Below are positions 34,131 through 44,502 of a DNA stretch of 64,000 nt, piece by piece. Within the stretch, counting starts at the first letter, position 1. Each line of letters begins with the position of its first letter. The notes under the pieces are model-generated. The model was given only the letters and a program-made list of their open reading frames with translations, was not told where the DNA came from and did not search any database. This DNA comes from Linum tenue (lineage: Eukaryota > Streptophyta > Magnoliopsida > Malpighiales > Linaceae). The position numbers were made by a program, and so were the translations under genes. The stretch spans positions 23,275,475-23,339,474 of the forward strand of contig CAMGYJ010000008.1 of NCBI GenBank assembly GCA_946122785.1, in the 5' to 3' direction.

Positions 34131-35639
34131 AAAATGGCCTATCGACATGTATTATGTGACTCATTATGGTGTTTTGTTAGTATTATTAGTCTAAAATTAA
34201 TTTTTTGCTAGCAGTTTTGTTAATAATATTGACTTGACAATATGATATCGCATGAGAAAATATATATGACAGTCAACATCCAATTTCAAATATTTTAAAA
34301 TTTTGGGCTAATAAACTACATTTACCTAAATCCAAGTAGACCCATTGATTATGGGTAGGGTATGAGCGACTTATATATGAGTTTGGAAGTTGTAGATGAG
34401 TTTGGGTAGGGTATGAATATTTATTTCCATAATCTAAATGTGTATGAGTTAGGTGTGGTCGTGTGGATACTCATTTATTCAAAGGTGTTTTAATTACACA
34501 TACAAAAATTAGAACTATTTGTAGAATATCAAAATTTTAGGTACTAAAATGTATTGTTCCATCAATATTTTGATTTTTTAGGACTTGTATGCTAAAAAGA
34601 ATAAATTTAGGCTATAAATCTAAGATCTATTAAGTTTAGATACCGAACTACAATTTGCATAGTTGAGATTTAATTCCTTTTATGGTGATGTATTTAAGAT
34701 GATAATTATTTACTTTTTTTAGAAAAATTGAAACTATTTATTTGATATGTGTAGGTACCTAGCCAAACATATAGAGAAGCAAAATGAATACAAAAGGGAA
34801 CTCGTTTAAAACTTCACGCCTTCAAATCCCATAGTGGACAATGAGGACTTTCTAATAAGTAATAGTCATATATCTTTATTTTTAATTGGACTCGACATTG
34901 AGCTGAAAAAGTTAACGATTCATGGTTCAATTACTAATTAGGGTTAGACGAAGAAGGTAAAAAAAGAAATAAAGAAAGGGTTACGGAAGGCGAGTGAAAA
35001 ATGAAATGAAGAGGAGTAGATGATGGAAAGGTTGGGTCATTTTTATACTTATATTAACTTTTAACTTATAATTTTTATTACTGTCGATTTTTTTAAACAT
35101 TGTTCTACTAAAATGTCATACAAAAACTTCGTACAGATCAATATCTTAATGTACTCCTATTATATTTTACTAAATATGTTGTCACATCATCGAATAGAAT
35201 GTTCTTTTTAAAATGATAATTATTATTTCAAATGGATATCATACATGTTTATTTGAAGTAAAAATCTCTTCAAAGATCAAAATGGTCGAATCTTCTCCTA
35301 GAGTTGAGTGGTACAACATCTTGTATGGTACAAACTAAAATTATAATTTTATGTTACGGTGGATTGGATTCATGAATTGGTACAAACTCCTCAGTTTCCA
35401 TTTTTTTACCTAACTGCAATTTAGTCATTTTTTATTTTCTTTATCTTTTTAATTAACTGCTATTCATTTACTTCATTATTTATTAGTAATTTTTATTTGT
35501 TTTCTTTTGATACGTACCCTCCCTTTTTTCATTTTATTTGTCAATTTCGTCTGTTTTATTTTATTTCTTTTCTTTAACTATTCCTAAAAAAAAATATTAG
35601 TTTGACATAGTTTTGGATTCGGTGTATCCGACTAAGCCT
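34131..35639. other. AT-rich stretch
   Basis: No coding frames supported. May be the body of the Helitron whose 3' end is at 34098. Confidence 0.35.
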
Positions 35640-35998
35640 TAATGGATTGTTTAAGTCCATTTGGTGGAGCTTAGTTGTCCTACCGTGGGGACGCTTGTGT
35701 GTTTTGTTTGTTTTTTGTAGGGGCACGCAGAAGAGCTCCCGATATCGAAGAGACTTCCTCGGACAAGTGTTTTGGCTCATGATCAGGATGGAACTATCTT
35801 GCAGGAGGTTCAGAGCTTGGCTTTTCTCTTTAGTTGGATTTCTTACTGTCTTGTTCTCCACTGTCTCAATAGGGCTGCCCATCATGTGGCATAAAAGGCC
35901 CTCTCATCGGGAGTTCGACTATTGGTCGACTCTCGCGCTCTTTTTCTTTTCTCTGTATGATTGATTTTATAACAACTGACTTTGGAAAAAAAAAAAAA
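35640..35998 (+). pseudogene. 5'-truncated LINE tail with poly-A
   Basis: The frame from about 35775 reads DQDGTILQEVQSLAF, then LNRAAHHVA, stop, KALSSG, VRLLVDSRALFLF, matching the end of an RNase H-like domain of L1 ORF2. It is followed by 13 consecutive A at 35986-35998. The poly-A tail and missing 5' part are the signature of a truncated LINE insertion. Different family from the copy at 23742. Left boundary is approximate; no target duplication found. Confidence 0.6.
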
Positions 35999-37870
35999 TG
36001 TAAACATTGGACAAATATGTAAATTTTTAAAATTATAGGTACAAAAATCTCATAAAGTTTAGATACTAAAACATAATTGTTCAATGATTTTACTTTAAAA
36101 TTAAATTTGGGGTATCAAAATATAAAATATACATTATAATGACTAAGTTGTAATTTAATTAAATTTGGAGTATCAAAATGTAGTTATTTTGACAACAGTA
36201 ACCTCACTTCACGTTTATATATATTAACGTACAATAAATTTGGAATGTGGTATGTGAAAAATAGATTGTCTTTATGTTGATAAATTCTAATCATTCTATT
36301 TACATTCTATATGAGTTATTAAGTGTGAGATAATTATTTTTTATTCTCCTTTAAACCTTTCCATTTCACATCACATTAATGTGTTATTATGAAATTCAAA
36401 TGATTATGTTTATTTAAATTCCTTCAGCACACCGAGTCAAATGAATCATTTTGTGTTTGGCTTATCAATCTATGTATTTTGTCGACTATTGCACATGGTA
36501 GGAGGAAGTCTGAACATTTGTGCCAATGCCCCCTTTTATAAATAACATTTGGTTAGTTGTCTAGCCTAGCTAGTAGAGTCAATGACCAAATAAATCAAGC
36601 AAACTACAATTGATAAGAAAATTGAAATGGTTGGTGTACCACTGTTGTACACGATAAATCACTTGCATATGAGTATTATTATGATAACGTGAATTTTTTT
36701 CCTAGTGTTTTAGAAATCGTACCCTATCGTCCAGTCGAAAAATAACGAATACCAAACCCCAAGAGCCATATGGTGTTGATTCGTTAAAGAACTAATTAAT
36801 TAACGAGAGAGAGAAAGAAAATATTAATTGGCAATGAGGGGAAATGGAGGCACTAGAGTGGGGGGATGAATTATAAGGCACGCCATAAGATAGGGAAGAA
36901 GGGTAAATAAGGTATTGTCATTATTTTAATGTTTGTAATTGTTGAGTCCCTGTCCAATCTTCTTATTTAACTATTGACTAACGACTTTTAGAAAATTAAA
37001 TGCAGCTTAAGGACATGAATAGAAACAAATATTATTTAGGGATTTCACTAGGCAAAAAATAATAGTTTGAGGAGCAAAAGTACATATAATTCTATATTTA
37101 TTAAGTGAAAAGAATTCTCTAAGTAATTGAAAAAAGAAATCCCCCAACATCCCCATTCCCTGTAGCCCAAGAGACCTTTTACTGTGCTTAGTGACTCAGA
37201 ATTACTGTTTCGACTGGGAAGGAAATCTGCTGTGGGGATGTACATGGAGGAGGCTCTTTGATTCCTGGCGAAATCTGTGTAGTTCGGTTGGTTTGGAACT
37301 CTGGTTTGCCTTCTGGTTGCCTGTCCCCTCGGTCTACCTCACACGCGTTGATCACTCGGCAGTTTTTGTCCTTCCAGGCTCTTATAATCAGAAACTTTAT
37401 TTGCCCTTCTAGCTCCTTTGCGTTACATTAGGCAGGGGCTTGGGTGGATGGTGGTGATGTCGATTGATTTTGGCTTATTTGGCATCTTTTGAGAAAAGCT
37501 TGCCCACGTGTTACCTTTTGTTGTTTTGATCGAGGGTTTGGGTATTCGTGAGAGGGGAACTCATGTTGATGGTGGGAGTTCCTTTGGGGGCTTTTTAACT
37601 GTTGCAAAGCTTCCAGCGATGTGCGATTGTCAGTCATCTGTCACATTCCCACTTGCTCGGCCAAAAGCGGCGGCTGCCTCGACTGAGACGCTTTTTGCTC
37701 AACTTCTGATAGTTAGTGGTAAGTAACCCTTTTATTAGCTCAATTTGTTGCCTCTTTGTATTTCCTCTCTTTCTTCCTTCTCGAAATCTGTTGTTTCTTT
37801 CTCTGTTCTTACCCTTTCCTGTGTTCTTGGTTGTCGTTCTTCGTTTCTCAGTTCAGCTTCTGTTGTTTCA
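35999..37870. other. Intergenic, possible left part of a Helitron
   Basis: AT-rich up to about 37150, then T/G-rich DNA with splice-like sites (for example GGTAAGTAA near 37717) but no recognisable protein. May belong to the Helitron ending at 39773. Confidence 0.35.
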
Positions 37871-37873
37871 ACA

Positions 37874-38090
37874 ATGGATGCAACGCTGCTGTGTAATCTA
37901 AAGGGAGGCAGCAGGGATGTCGCTCTGCGTCTGCGCCTTCTCCACATGTGGTTGGCCAAATCTCCAAACAGCCCTGTGGCTTATTATCACTGTTGTCTTT
38001 GTAGAAATTTAGAGTCTGAATGAAGAGATCCATGCTGGCCAGAGACTGATGGGTACGATACCTTCCCAGGTGGTGTTTCTTTCTTTTACT
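37874..38090 (+). pseudogene. RPA-like OB-fold fragment
   Basis: ATG at 37874 gives MDATLLCNLKGGSRDVALRL, then RLLHMWLAKSPNSPVAYYHC. A one-base frame change follows, then EEIHAGQRLMGTIPSQ and a GT. This resembles the N-terminal DUF223-type OB fold of plant replication protein A large-subunit-like proteins, which plant Helitrons often carry. The downstream exons are not clear. Recognition by motif only; moderate to low certainty. Confidence 0.45.
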
Positions 38091-38099
38091 TTTTTTTTT

Positions 38100-39740
38100 T
38101 GAACACTCTCTTTATTATTCTGCGATGTTGTTCTCATACGCATTTTGCGGTTTCCAGGTACTGCGGTTATAAAGCTTGGTACTTTCAAAGCTGAGATTCA
38201 GTCGGGGCCGGTGTTGACTGTGGGTGTGGTGGCGGCGATAAGGTGATGACTGTGGGTATGGTGGTGGCGATAACTGAAAAGTAAGTTAGAGGTGCCCAAT
38301 ACACTGAGCTTCATGTGAGCTTTGCGCCTTTCTCTTCACTTTTCAAGCTTTGAGTCTCCCTCTCTGTTGAGAAACTCTGCATCTCACCCTCTTAATCTAA
38401 TGTCCCCCGTTTGTACTACTTATTTCAGTGACAATGGGAGAAGCGTTCGTGGCGTCGCATCTCCAAAACAACGACTCGGTGAGGAATTCTTTGAATGCTC
38501 TTGGGATGCATACTTCACGTGCTCTTTTGGTTCACTCGATTCCGTTTGCTCATAAGGGTTTTTGGGACTATTTGTGTTCATGTTTACCCCAAAGAGATTT
38601 TCTGTTTGGATTCTCTTATATGTACCGTTGGATCATTTACCTATATGATTAAGGGAGTTTTCGGTCGAATACACAATTATTTGACCGGTGTTTTATTAAC
38701 ATTCCTCTTCTTTTTCTGGGTTGCAGGCAGTTGCTCTCTGGAGTCAAGCAGCTACACATGGTTTGCTCTTGCTGCAGATTCTTATGGTGTTTACTGTGTA
38801 TTATGTTTTCTGCTTTGATTATTGGTTCGGGTTATGCACTAGGATTAGTCTCCAGTTATGTTGTACTAAAAGCATCGGCAACGAAGCTGCATACCGTTTT
38901 TCTCCAATACTGATTCAAACCACAGTAGATGTTTGATTACCTAAATGTTAAGCATTGGATTTTACTTCAATACATCATGATTAGTGTGTTGTTACTTTAA
39001 TCTAATTTTATATCCAGTCATATGAATGTTTAAGTTAGAAGGCTGTAATAGAATGAACACAATACTGATCATTGAGTTTGTCTAAAACATCTTTTTTGGT
39101 TGTTGAACCCTCTTTGATTGGTGTGTTTCCAGGAATCTTCTCTGCGGCGCTGATTCTCTTTGCTGCTGCAAAATGGTTTTTGCTGCGGGCTCGATGGATG
39201 ATTTTATATTCAAACTCCTGTTTGCCTTGCTGCTGCATCTCCCTGATTCTTGAATAAAGAAGAACTTGGGACAGTTCTGGGATTGTTTTGATTTTCCTTC
39301 TCATTCAAATTTTATTTGTTTGGTAGGCAATAATTTGGCAGGACGAGTATTGATCTTAACTTTAGAATATCACATTTCAATGATAATAGTTGCAAGTGGA
39401 AGAGTTCCTCTTATGAATTATACAGTTGCATATTACCCCTGTTCTGAACACAACCAAAGAGAAGAGGTTTGTGAAGGTGGCTGTGTGATTTGATGAATTT
39501 GAGTATAGTAAAGCGCGCATTGGTATTTTAAACAATTCCTTTTTGTCTTGGTCGTGTGATAATATAGAAGATGTGTATGATGGTTATCGAAACTTTAATA
39601 TCACTCTCTTTTGGTGGTTCATTCTTGGAATCCTGATGTTGTACTACTTTGTACTATCATAAATTCAGTTTGGAGAGAAGTCAAATATATCAATAAGTTA
39701 TAACAATCAGGGTAGAGACAACAATACTAACATTTACTAA
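38100..39740. other. Non-coding DNA up to the Helitron terminus
   Basis: T-rich with several short open frames but no recognisable protein. Possibly decayed exons of the RPA-like fragment. Confidence 0.35.
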
Positions 39741-39773
39741 GTCCCGGCGCAGCGCGCGGGCCAGGAAAACTAG
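39741..39773 (+). mobile_element. Helitron 3' terminus, plus strand
   Basis: CCCGGCGCAGCGCGCGGG, a short hairpin-forming block, is followed nine bases later by CTAG and an outside T. This is the canonical form of plant Helitron 3' ends. The body extends left and may include the RPA-like fragment at 37874. The 5' end was not located. Confidence 0.65.
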
Positions 39774-40639
39774 TAATGAAATAAAGGGTACTAGTAATCC
39801 TCCTACCCTTCTGATTGAACCTACTCTCCTCTTCCTTTTTCCCAACCAATAGAGGCAATCAACTCCTCCCATTCATTGTCTTGCCTTTTGGTCTTTCTTC
39901 ATCATGAGAGCACTGTGGGGTTTTCTCTTTGGAGTATCTACTCCAGTTTCCTAACTGCTAAGGGTTTTCAATTCCTCGCATTTATAGCTCATAATATTAA
40001 CTGAGCTTGGCGGCCCTGCTCTTTTGCAGCGTCTGTCACTCCACAATCCTTTCTATTTGAGAGTTGTTTAAAGGTATGATCTGCATATGAACTTCGTACC
40101 TCCATCTAGTCCACCTTTTTTGGTTTCTTTTGTTCTTGGTTTTGCTCAGTATCTGCCTTATATGAACTATTGCTTGATTTTCTATCGTGCCCTCCTGGAT
40201 CTTCATGACACGATTATATGATGTCAACTATATTTGATCATGTGGATTAAACGATAGCTTTTTCCTTGGTTCCAGGTCTTTTTAGCTTCCATGTCTTGCT
40301 TTTTGTTCTTTGGTTTGCTCTAGGTTCTGCATTATCCATCCCAAACTTTTTGTCCTCTAAATAGAAGTTAGTTCCAGGTCCATATGTCTCCAATTGTGCA
40401 AGTGTTCCATATAAACTATTCCTCTTTTATAGGCATTCTCCTTATTTGCCTTCTCTATTAATTTCTCAAAATTGTTCAATCACCTCGATCAACAACCTCT
40501 CTTCCCCCATCCCTTCCAAGTTCCAATGCTCTTTCATTTACTTAACCGAGGGCAAATTAGATGGTTTCTTCTGTTGCTCCATTTTCTTGAAGATCTTGCA
40601 TCCCTCCTGTTTCTTTATGGTTTATAGATTTTCTACCCT
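39774..40639. other. Pyrimidine-rich spacer
   Basis: No gene supported. On the minus strand it may be the decayed C-terminal part of the LINE ORF1 remnant that follows. Confidence 0.35.
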
Positions 40640-41790
40640 TAGTGGTTCAGCCATATCATTCATCTCTTCCCTTTGAGTTTCTCTATCATGCACTCTATGT
40701 CGAATTTAGCTCTAAGGCTTGCCTAGATGTCCCCTTGCTCTTCTTTTTCCAATTTGGACCTCCAAGGTTTATTAAGGAGAGTCCTACTCGTATTTCTGGG
40801 TTGTCCAAGGCACTTTCAGCAACGATAAGGTTGATGTACTTTAGTTTTGGATGCCCCACCTGTCCACAGTTAAAACAAAATATGGGTAGCTTTTCATACT
40901 GTATTTCCCTTTCACTTAGAGTTTCAACTCTGGTTTGATTGGTGTTCTAATATCTTTCTCAATTCTTAATTGCAAGAAAATCATCCCATATGTAGTCACT
41001 TCTCCTGTCGATCCATACCAACTTACCAAAACATTTCTCCAATTTTGTGGGCCATCTCCTGTGTTCTCAAAGCAGCTAGTAGGAGGTAAATTTTTATCCG
41101 GATGGCCATAGTGTAGAATTAATACCTTACTTAGACCATCCACAATGTGGGAGGGTGGGAAAGGTGGGAAAAGAGGGAAAAGGGGGAAAATGAGAGGGTT
41201 TGGTCACAATGTTGGTGTGGGAAAAAGGGGTAATTGGTTGAACACTTTTTTTCGTAAAATCAATTTATAGTTGATTTCAACACTTTATTTTTATATAATG
41301 ATCATTATTTTTACATAGTTAGTGATAATTAATGAATACGAACATTTTGATATAATTTTTTTTCTAATTTGGACATAATTTTTTTCATCACTAATTAACG
41401 TCATTAATGACGAAATCGCAATAATTTATACAAGAAAGTTGTTACATTGATAGTTGAACATAAACATAATTAAGAATAAATAAAAGCAAACAAATAAACA
41501 CTAAACCCTAAAAACAAACACTAAACCATTAAAATAATAACAAAAAAATAAAATAAAAACAAACTGAAGTGGGCCCCACCCCTTCCCCTTTCCCCCCACC
41601 ATTTGTCTCATCTGGTGGGTTTTCCCACCCACTATACCCACAAAACCCATTTAATCCCCTATTCCCCCCACATTGTGGTCACATTTCCCCTTTTTCCCAC
41701 AAAACCAACCCACGCTGTGGGTGGTCTTAATGCTATTTTCATCCACAATTTGGTTGTTTTTCAGCTACGTATTGAGCTACATGCCCTTGC
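40640..41790 (-). pseudogene. LINE ORF1 remnant, minus strand, interrupted by a MITE
   Basis: Minus strand from about 41060: GEVTTYGMIFLQLRIEKDIR, TPIKPELKL, then a stop, then near 40895 QYEKLPIFCFNCGQVGHPKL, the DUF4283-linked zinc knuckle of plant LINE ORF1. The upstream part (IVDENSI near 41740) lies on the other side of the PIF/Harbinger MITE at 41134-41726, showing the MITE landed in the LINE. Frames are broken. Confidence 0.55.
41134..41726. mobile_element. PIF/Harbinger-type MITE
   Basis: 593 bases with inverted termini GACCATCCACAATGTGGG / CACGCTGTGGGTGGTC and a 3-bp target duplication TTA (41131-41133, 41727-41729). The TTA/TAA target and the termini fit Tourist-type (PIF/Harbinger) MITEs. 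The interior is A/T-rich with no coding. Confidence 0.8.
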
Positions 41791-41818
41791 AGGCTCACAG
41801 CCCTCACTAGTACGGAGT

Positions 41819-42906
41819 TAGGTAACCTAATTCGCTGCATTAGCTCCGCCGCTCCCGCTTTGGAGCGTGGAAACGCGAATTTTTATTGGGGCGGCTACAA
41901 TTCGCGAATTCCATTTGTACAGAGCGCGAATTTCAATTGACGGAGCGCGAATTTCACAAGGACCCATCGCTTCCCTACTCAAGGAGATGTTTGATTCTCC
42001 AAATGGCTTCCGACAATTCAGTTCTCCATCGCCGCCCAACCACATGTGCTAGCCCAGGCAAGACTTGCAACTGCTCGATGTCATCGAGGCACACTAAAAC
42101 TTAGCTACGTCGTTGAACTGCTCGATGCTCTTTCACTCGTCGCCGACCGCTCGGGATTGAGAATTTATCAAGAGATAATTTACCGAGCGAGCGACGGGTG
42201 GGTTGCCGAGACGGACGGCAACCAGCAGGTACAGGGCCATGGAGAAGAGGATTTTCAGTGGTCAAGGATGGGGACAGTCTGGGTTGCGGAGAAGTCGTCG
42301 ACAATCTGCGGGATGAAGGAATTGTGTGGTGGACTGGTGGCTGGTTGGATAGGAAATTCTCAGGCGGATTTGACTCCAACGAGCCAAAGAAAGCCTAAAA
42401 GGGTGAGAAGAAGATGATAATGATTAATGAATAAGCCGGTTCCCTTTTTCTATAGCTATTTCTCAATCCTTATCCTTTCAACTACACCTGGGTTTTTTTA
42501 TTATACTTGAAAATTGCTATATAGTCCCTATAAATATAGCGATCACGGTTACGTCATAGTATTTCCACATGCATTTAAATATCAGTCGTTTTAAGAATGA
42601 AATGAGAGTATAAACTATAAACCATGGAAACAATTAAAAGACTAACTAAGTAATTCAGTTTTTATATTTAATATTATATATAAAAGCTGAGTTAGAATCC
42701 GAGAAGAACTGATTACATACTTGACTAATGTTCAAGTATACAGGTTTGTGCTTCATTATTTATTCAAGTTTGTTACTCAAATAATAATATAATATTAAAG
42801 CTTTTATCACGCTCTCAATGTTGAGTTCTTCTAAACCAGACGCTCTCACGCTCTCGTTCTCGTTCTCGCTCCCGCTCTCGCTCTCGCTCCACGAACTGGT
42901 TACCTA
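41819..42906. mobile_element. Mutator-like non-autonomous element with gene-like interior
   Basis: Flanked by a direct repeat AGTACGGAGT (41809-41818 and 42907-42916), 9 or 10 bp, the length expected for Mutator-like elements. Termini are TAGGTAACC and GGTTACCTA. The left subterminal zone repeats GAGCGCGAATTTCA and the right one is a CTCTCGCTCTCGTT array (42840-42890). The GC-rich interior (about 41960-42420) contains a plus-strand frame of 123 codons with no known match. The element ends 390 bases upstream of the RING E3 start codon. Confidence 0.7.
42046..42417 (+). pseudogene. Unknown coding-like segment inside the Mutator-like element
   Basis: An open stretch of about 123 codons (LSYVVELLDALSLVADRSGL in its first half) whose base composition is clearly GC-richer than the flanks. 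No family recognised. It could be a fragment of a host gene captured by the element; this is inference from composition and position. Confidence 0.3.
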
Positions 42907-43062
42907 AGTACGGAGTCATAATCTTTTCCCTCAATTTCCAATTGTTCTTCCGAGAAACTCAATTAGGTTTCTCTCTGATAAACTCACGCTATACGAGAGA
43001 ATTACGTGTATCTTACTAATGTGAAATGTTAATAGGTGACATAAGAGAATTATATATTAAAC

Positions 43063-43070
43063 TATATAAA
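43063..43070 (+). promoter_or_regulatory. Possible TATA box of the RING E3 gene
   Basis: TATATAAA about 230 bases before the start codon, followed by a pyrimidine-rich leader. Sequence match only. Confidence 0.4.
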
Positions 43071-43296
43071 AAAATAAAACAGTTTGATTTTTTGGGGCGC
43101 GTGCTTTGCCAATTTCCCAGACTTTCTCATTTACTTTCATTTTTTCTTTTTCTTTTTGCTTTGGTAATCTTTTTTCCCCACTCGCATCTCTTTCTCGAGT
43201 TTCTTTCTTCCCTAGTTCCCTTCCCTTTCTTTCCAACCGGGCGTTCCTCGGCCAGCCGTTCCTCCCCCACCAAAACGATAAAATTTCCTTTAACGA

Positions 43297-44502
43297 ATGG
43301 CCGAAACCCCGTCTCCCTCCGCCGCCGCCGCTGGCACCGGCACCGGCACACGCACCGACGCTTCCTCTCAGTACTGGTGCTACCACTGCGAGAAGCGCGT
43401 CTCCGTTGAGACCATCGCCAACCTCCCCGATGTCATCTGCCTCGACTGCAAGAACGGCTTCGTCGAATCCATCCCCGCCGGCCCTTCCACCCCGCCGTCC
43501 ATCTCTGCCACTCCTTCTTTGATCTCCGATCCCTCCGACGACACATTCGGATCTCAGTTCCTGCAAATGCTTCGCATAATAGCGCAAGCAGCTCGCGAGG
43601 AGGAGGACGACGACTACGCGCCGCCACATCTTTCTCCTCCTCCACCTTCGCACCACCGCCGCGATGCTCCTCCATCGGAGGATGATTTCCTCCGAATCGA
43701 CCTCGATGGATGGGACAACGGAGAAGAAGAGGCCGAGGATGAAGAAGAAGGCGAAGAAGAAGAGGAGGTGGAGGAGGAGGAGGAGGAGGACGGCGATGGC
43801 GAGGAAGAAGAGGAGGTGAATTTGAACGCCGATGAGAACGAGAACGGCGGAGAGAATCGGAGCGAAGTCCATCGAGGAGATGGAGACGATCGATCGGATA
43901 GAGACGTCGACGTTGACGACGAGGAAGATCGGAGGAGGCGCCGCGAAATTCTCCGCCTCCGAATCCGCGATTTTGCTGCCAGAACCAGGACAGGGAGGAA
44001 TCGGATTCTTGATTGGGCCGAGATCCTGATGGGACTGGAGGATAACTCGATCGAATTCCGCCTCGAAGTCCCTGAATCAGATAGATACATAGGCAATCCA
44101 GAGGATTACGTCGATGCTGCCGGGTATGAGGCGCTGCTGCAGAACCTAGCCGACAGCGAAGGCGGCCGGAAAGGCGCTCCTCCGGCCTCGAAATCAGCCG
44201 TGTCTGCTTTACCGGCGGTTGAGGTAACAGGCGAGGGGGAGACTTCGGTTTGTGCTGTTTGTAAGGATATGATCAATGTTGGTGAGAAGGAAACGAAGTT
44301 GCCATGTGGCCATGGATACCATGGAGACTGCATTGTGCCATGGCTGGGGTCGAGGAACTCTTGCCCGGTTTGTAGGTTCGAGCTGCCGACTGATGATACA
44401 GAGTATGAGGAAGAGAAGAGGAAGAAAGGGATAGCTGTTGCCTCCGGTGGTTGGGGAGCTTCGGCCTCTGGTGCCGGAGATAGTTCAGGTTCCTCCATTT
44501 GA
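43297..44502 (+). CDS. RING-H2 E3 ubiquitin ligase, CIP8-like
   Basis: 401 residues, single exon, stop at 44500-44502. The N-terminal zinc ribbon is YWCYHCEKRVSV ... ICLDCKNGFVESI (Cys 28, 31, 48, 51), as in the CIP8/RING1a group. The centre is a long acidic tract (about residues 140-195, GAG/GAA/GAT codons), then an Arg-rich stretch. The C-terminal RING runs from CAVC (Cys 319, 322) through CGHGYHGDC to CPVC (Cys 356, 359). Such proteins pass ubiquitin from an E2 to a target; Arabidopsis CIP8 binds COP1, but the partner here is unknown. The ATG at 43297 begins just before the zinc ribbon and has no in-frame alternative nearer. All zinc ligands are present. Expression may be affected by the Mutator-like insertion upstream. 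Confidence 0.93.
   Translation: MAETPSPSAAAAGTGTGTRTDASSQYWCYHCEKRVSVETIANLPDVICLDCKNGFVESIPAGPSTPPSISATPSLISDPSDDTFGSQFLQMLRIIAQAAREEEDDDYAPPHLSPPPPSHHRRDAPPSEDDFLRIDLDGWDNGEEEAEDEEEGEEEEEVEEEEEEDGDGEEEEEVNLNADENENGGENRSEVHRGDGDDRSDRDVDVDDEEDRRRRREILRLRIRDFAARTRTGRNRILDWAEILMGLEDNSIEFRLEVPESDRYIGNPEDYVDAAGYEALLQNLADSEGGRKGAPPASKSAVSALPAVEVTGEGETSVCAVCKDMINVGEKETKLPCGHGYHGDCIVPWLGSRNSCPVCRFELPTDDTEYEEEKRKKGIAVASGGWGASASGAGDSSGSSI

Noticed and set aside
40446..40938. Plus-strand frames in the 40.4-40.9 kb region
   Set aside because: They are the antisense of the LINE ORF1 remnant, whose zinc knuckle is clear on the minus strand.
43057..44096. Long open frames opposite the RING E3 gene
   Set aside because: They are the antisense of the acidic GAG/GAT-rich tract and give Ser/Leu/Arg-rich low-complexity text.
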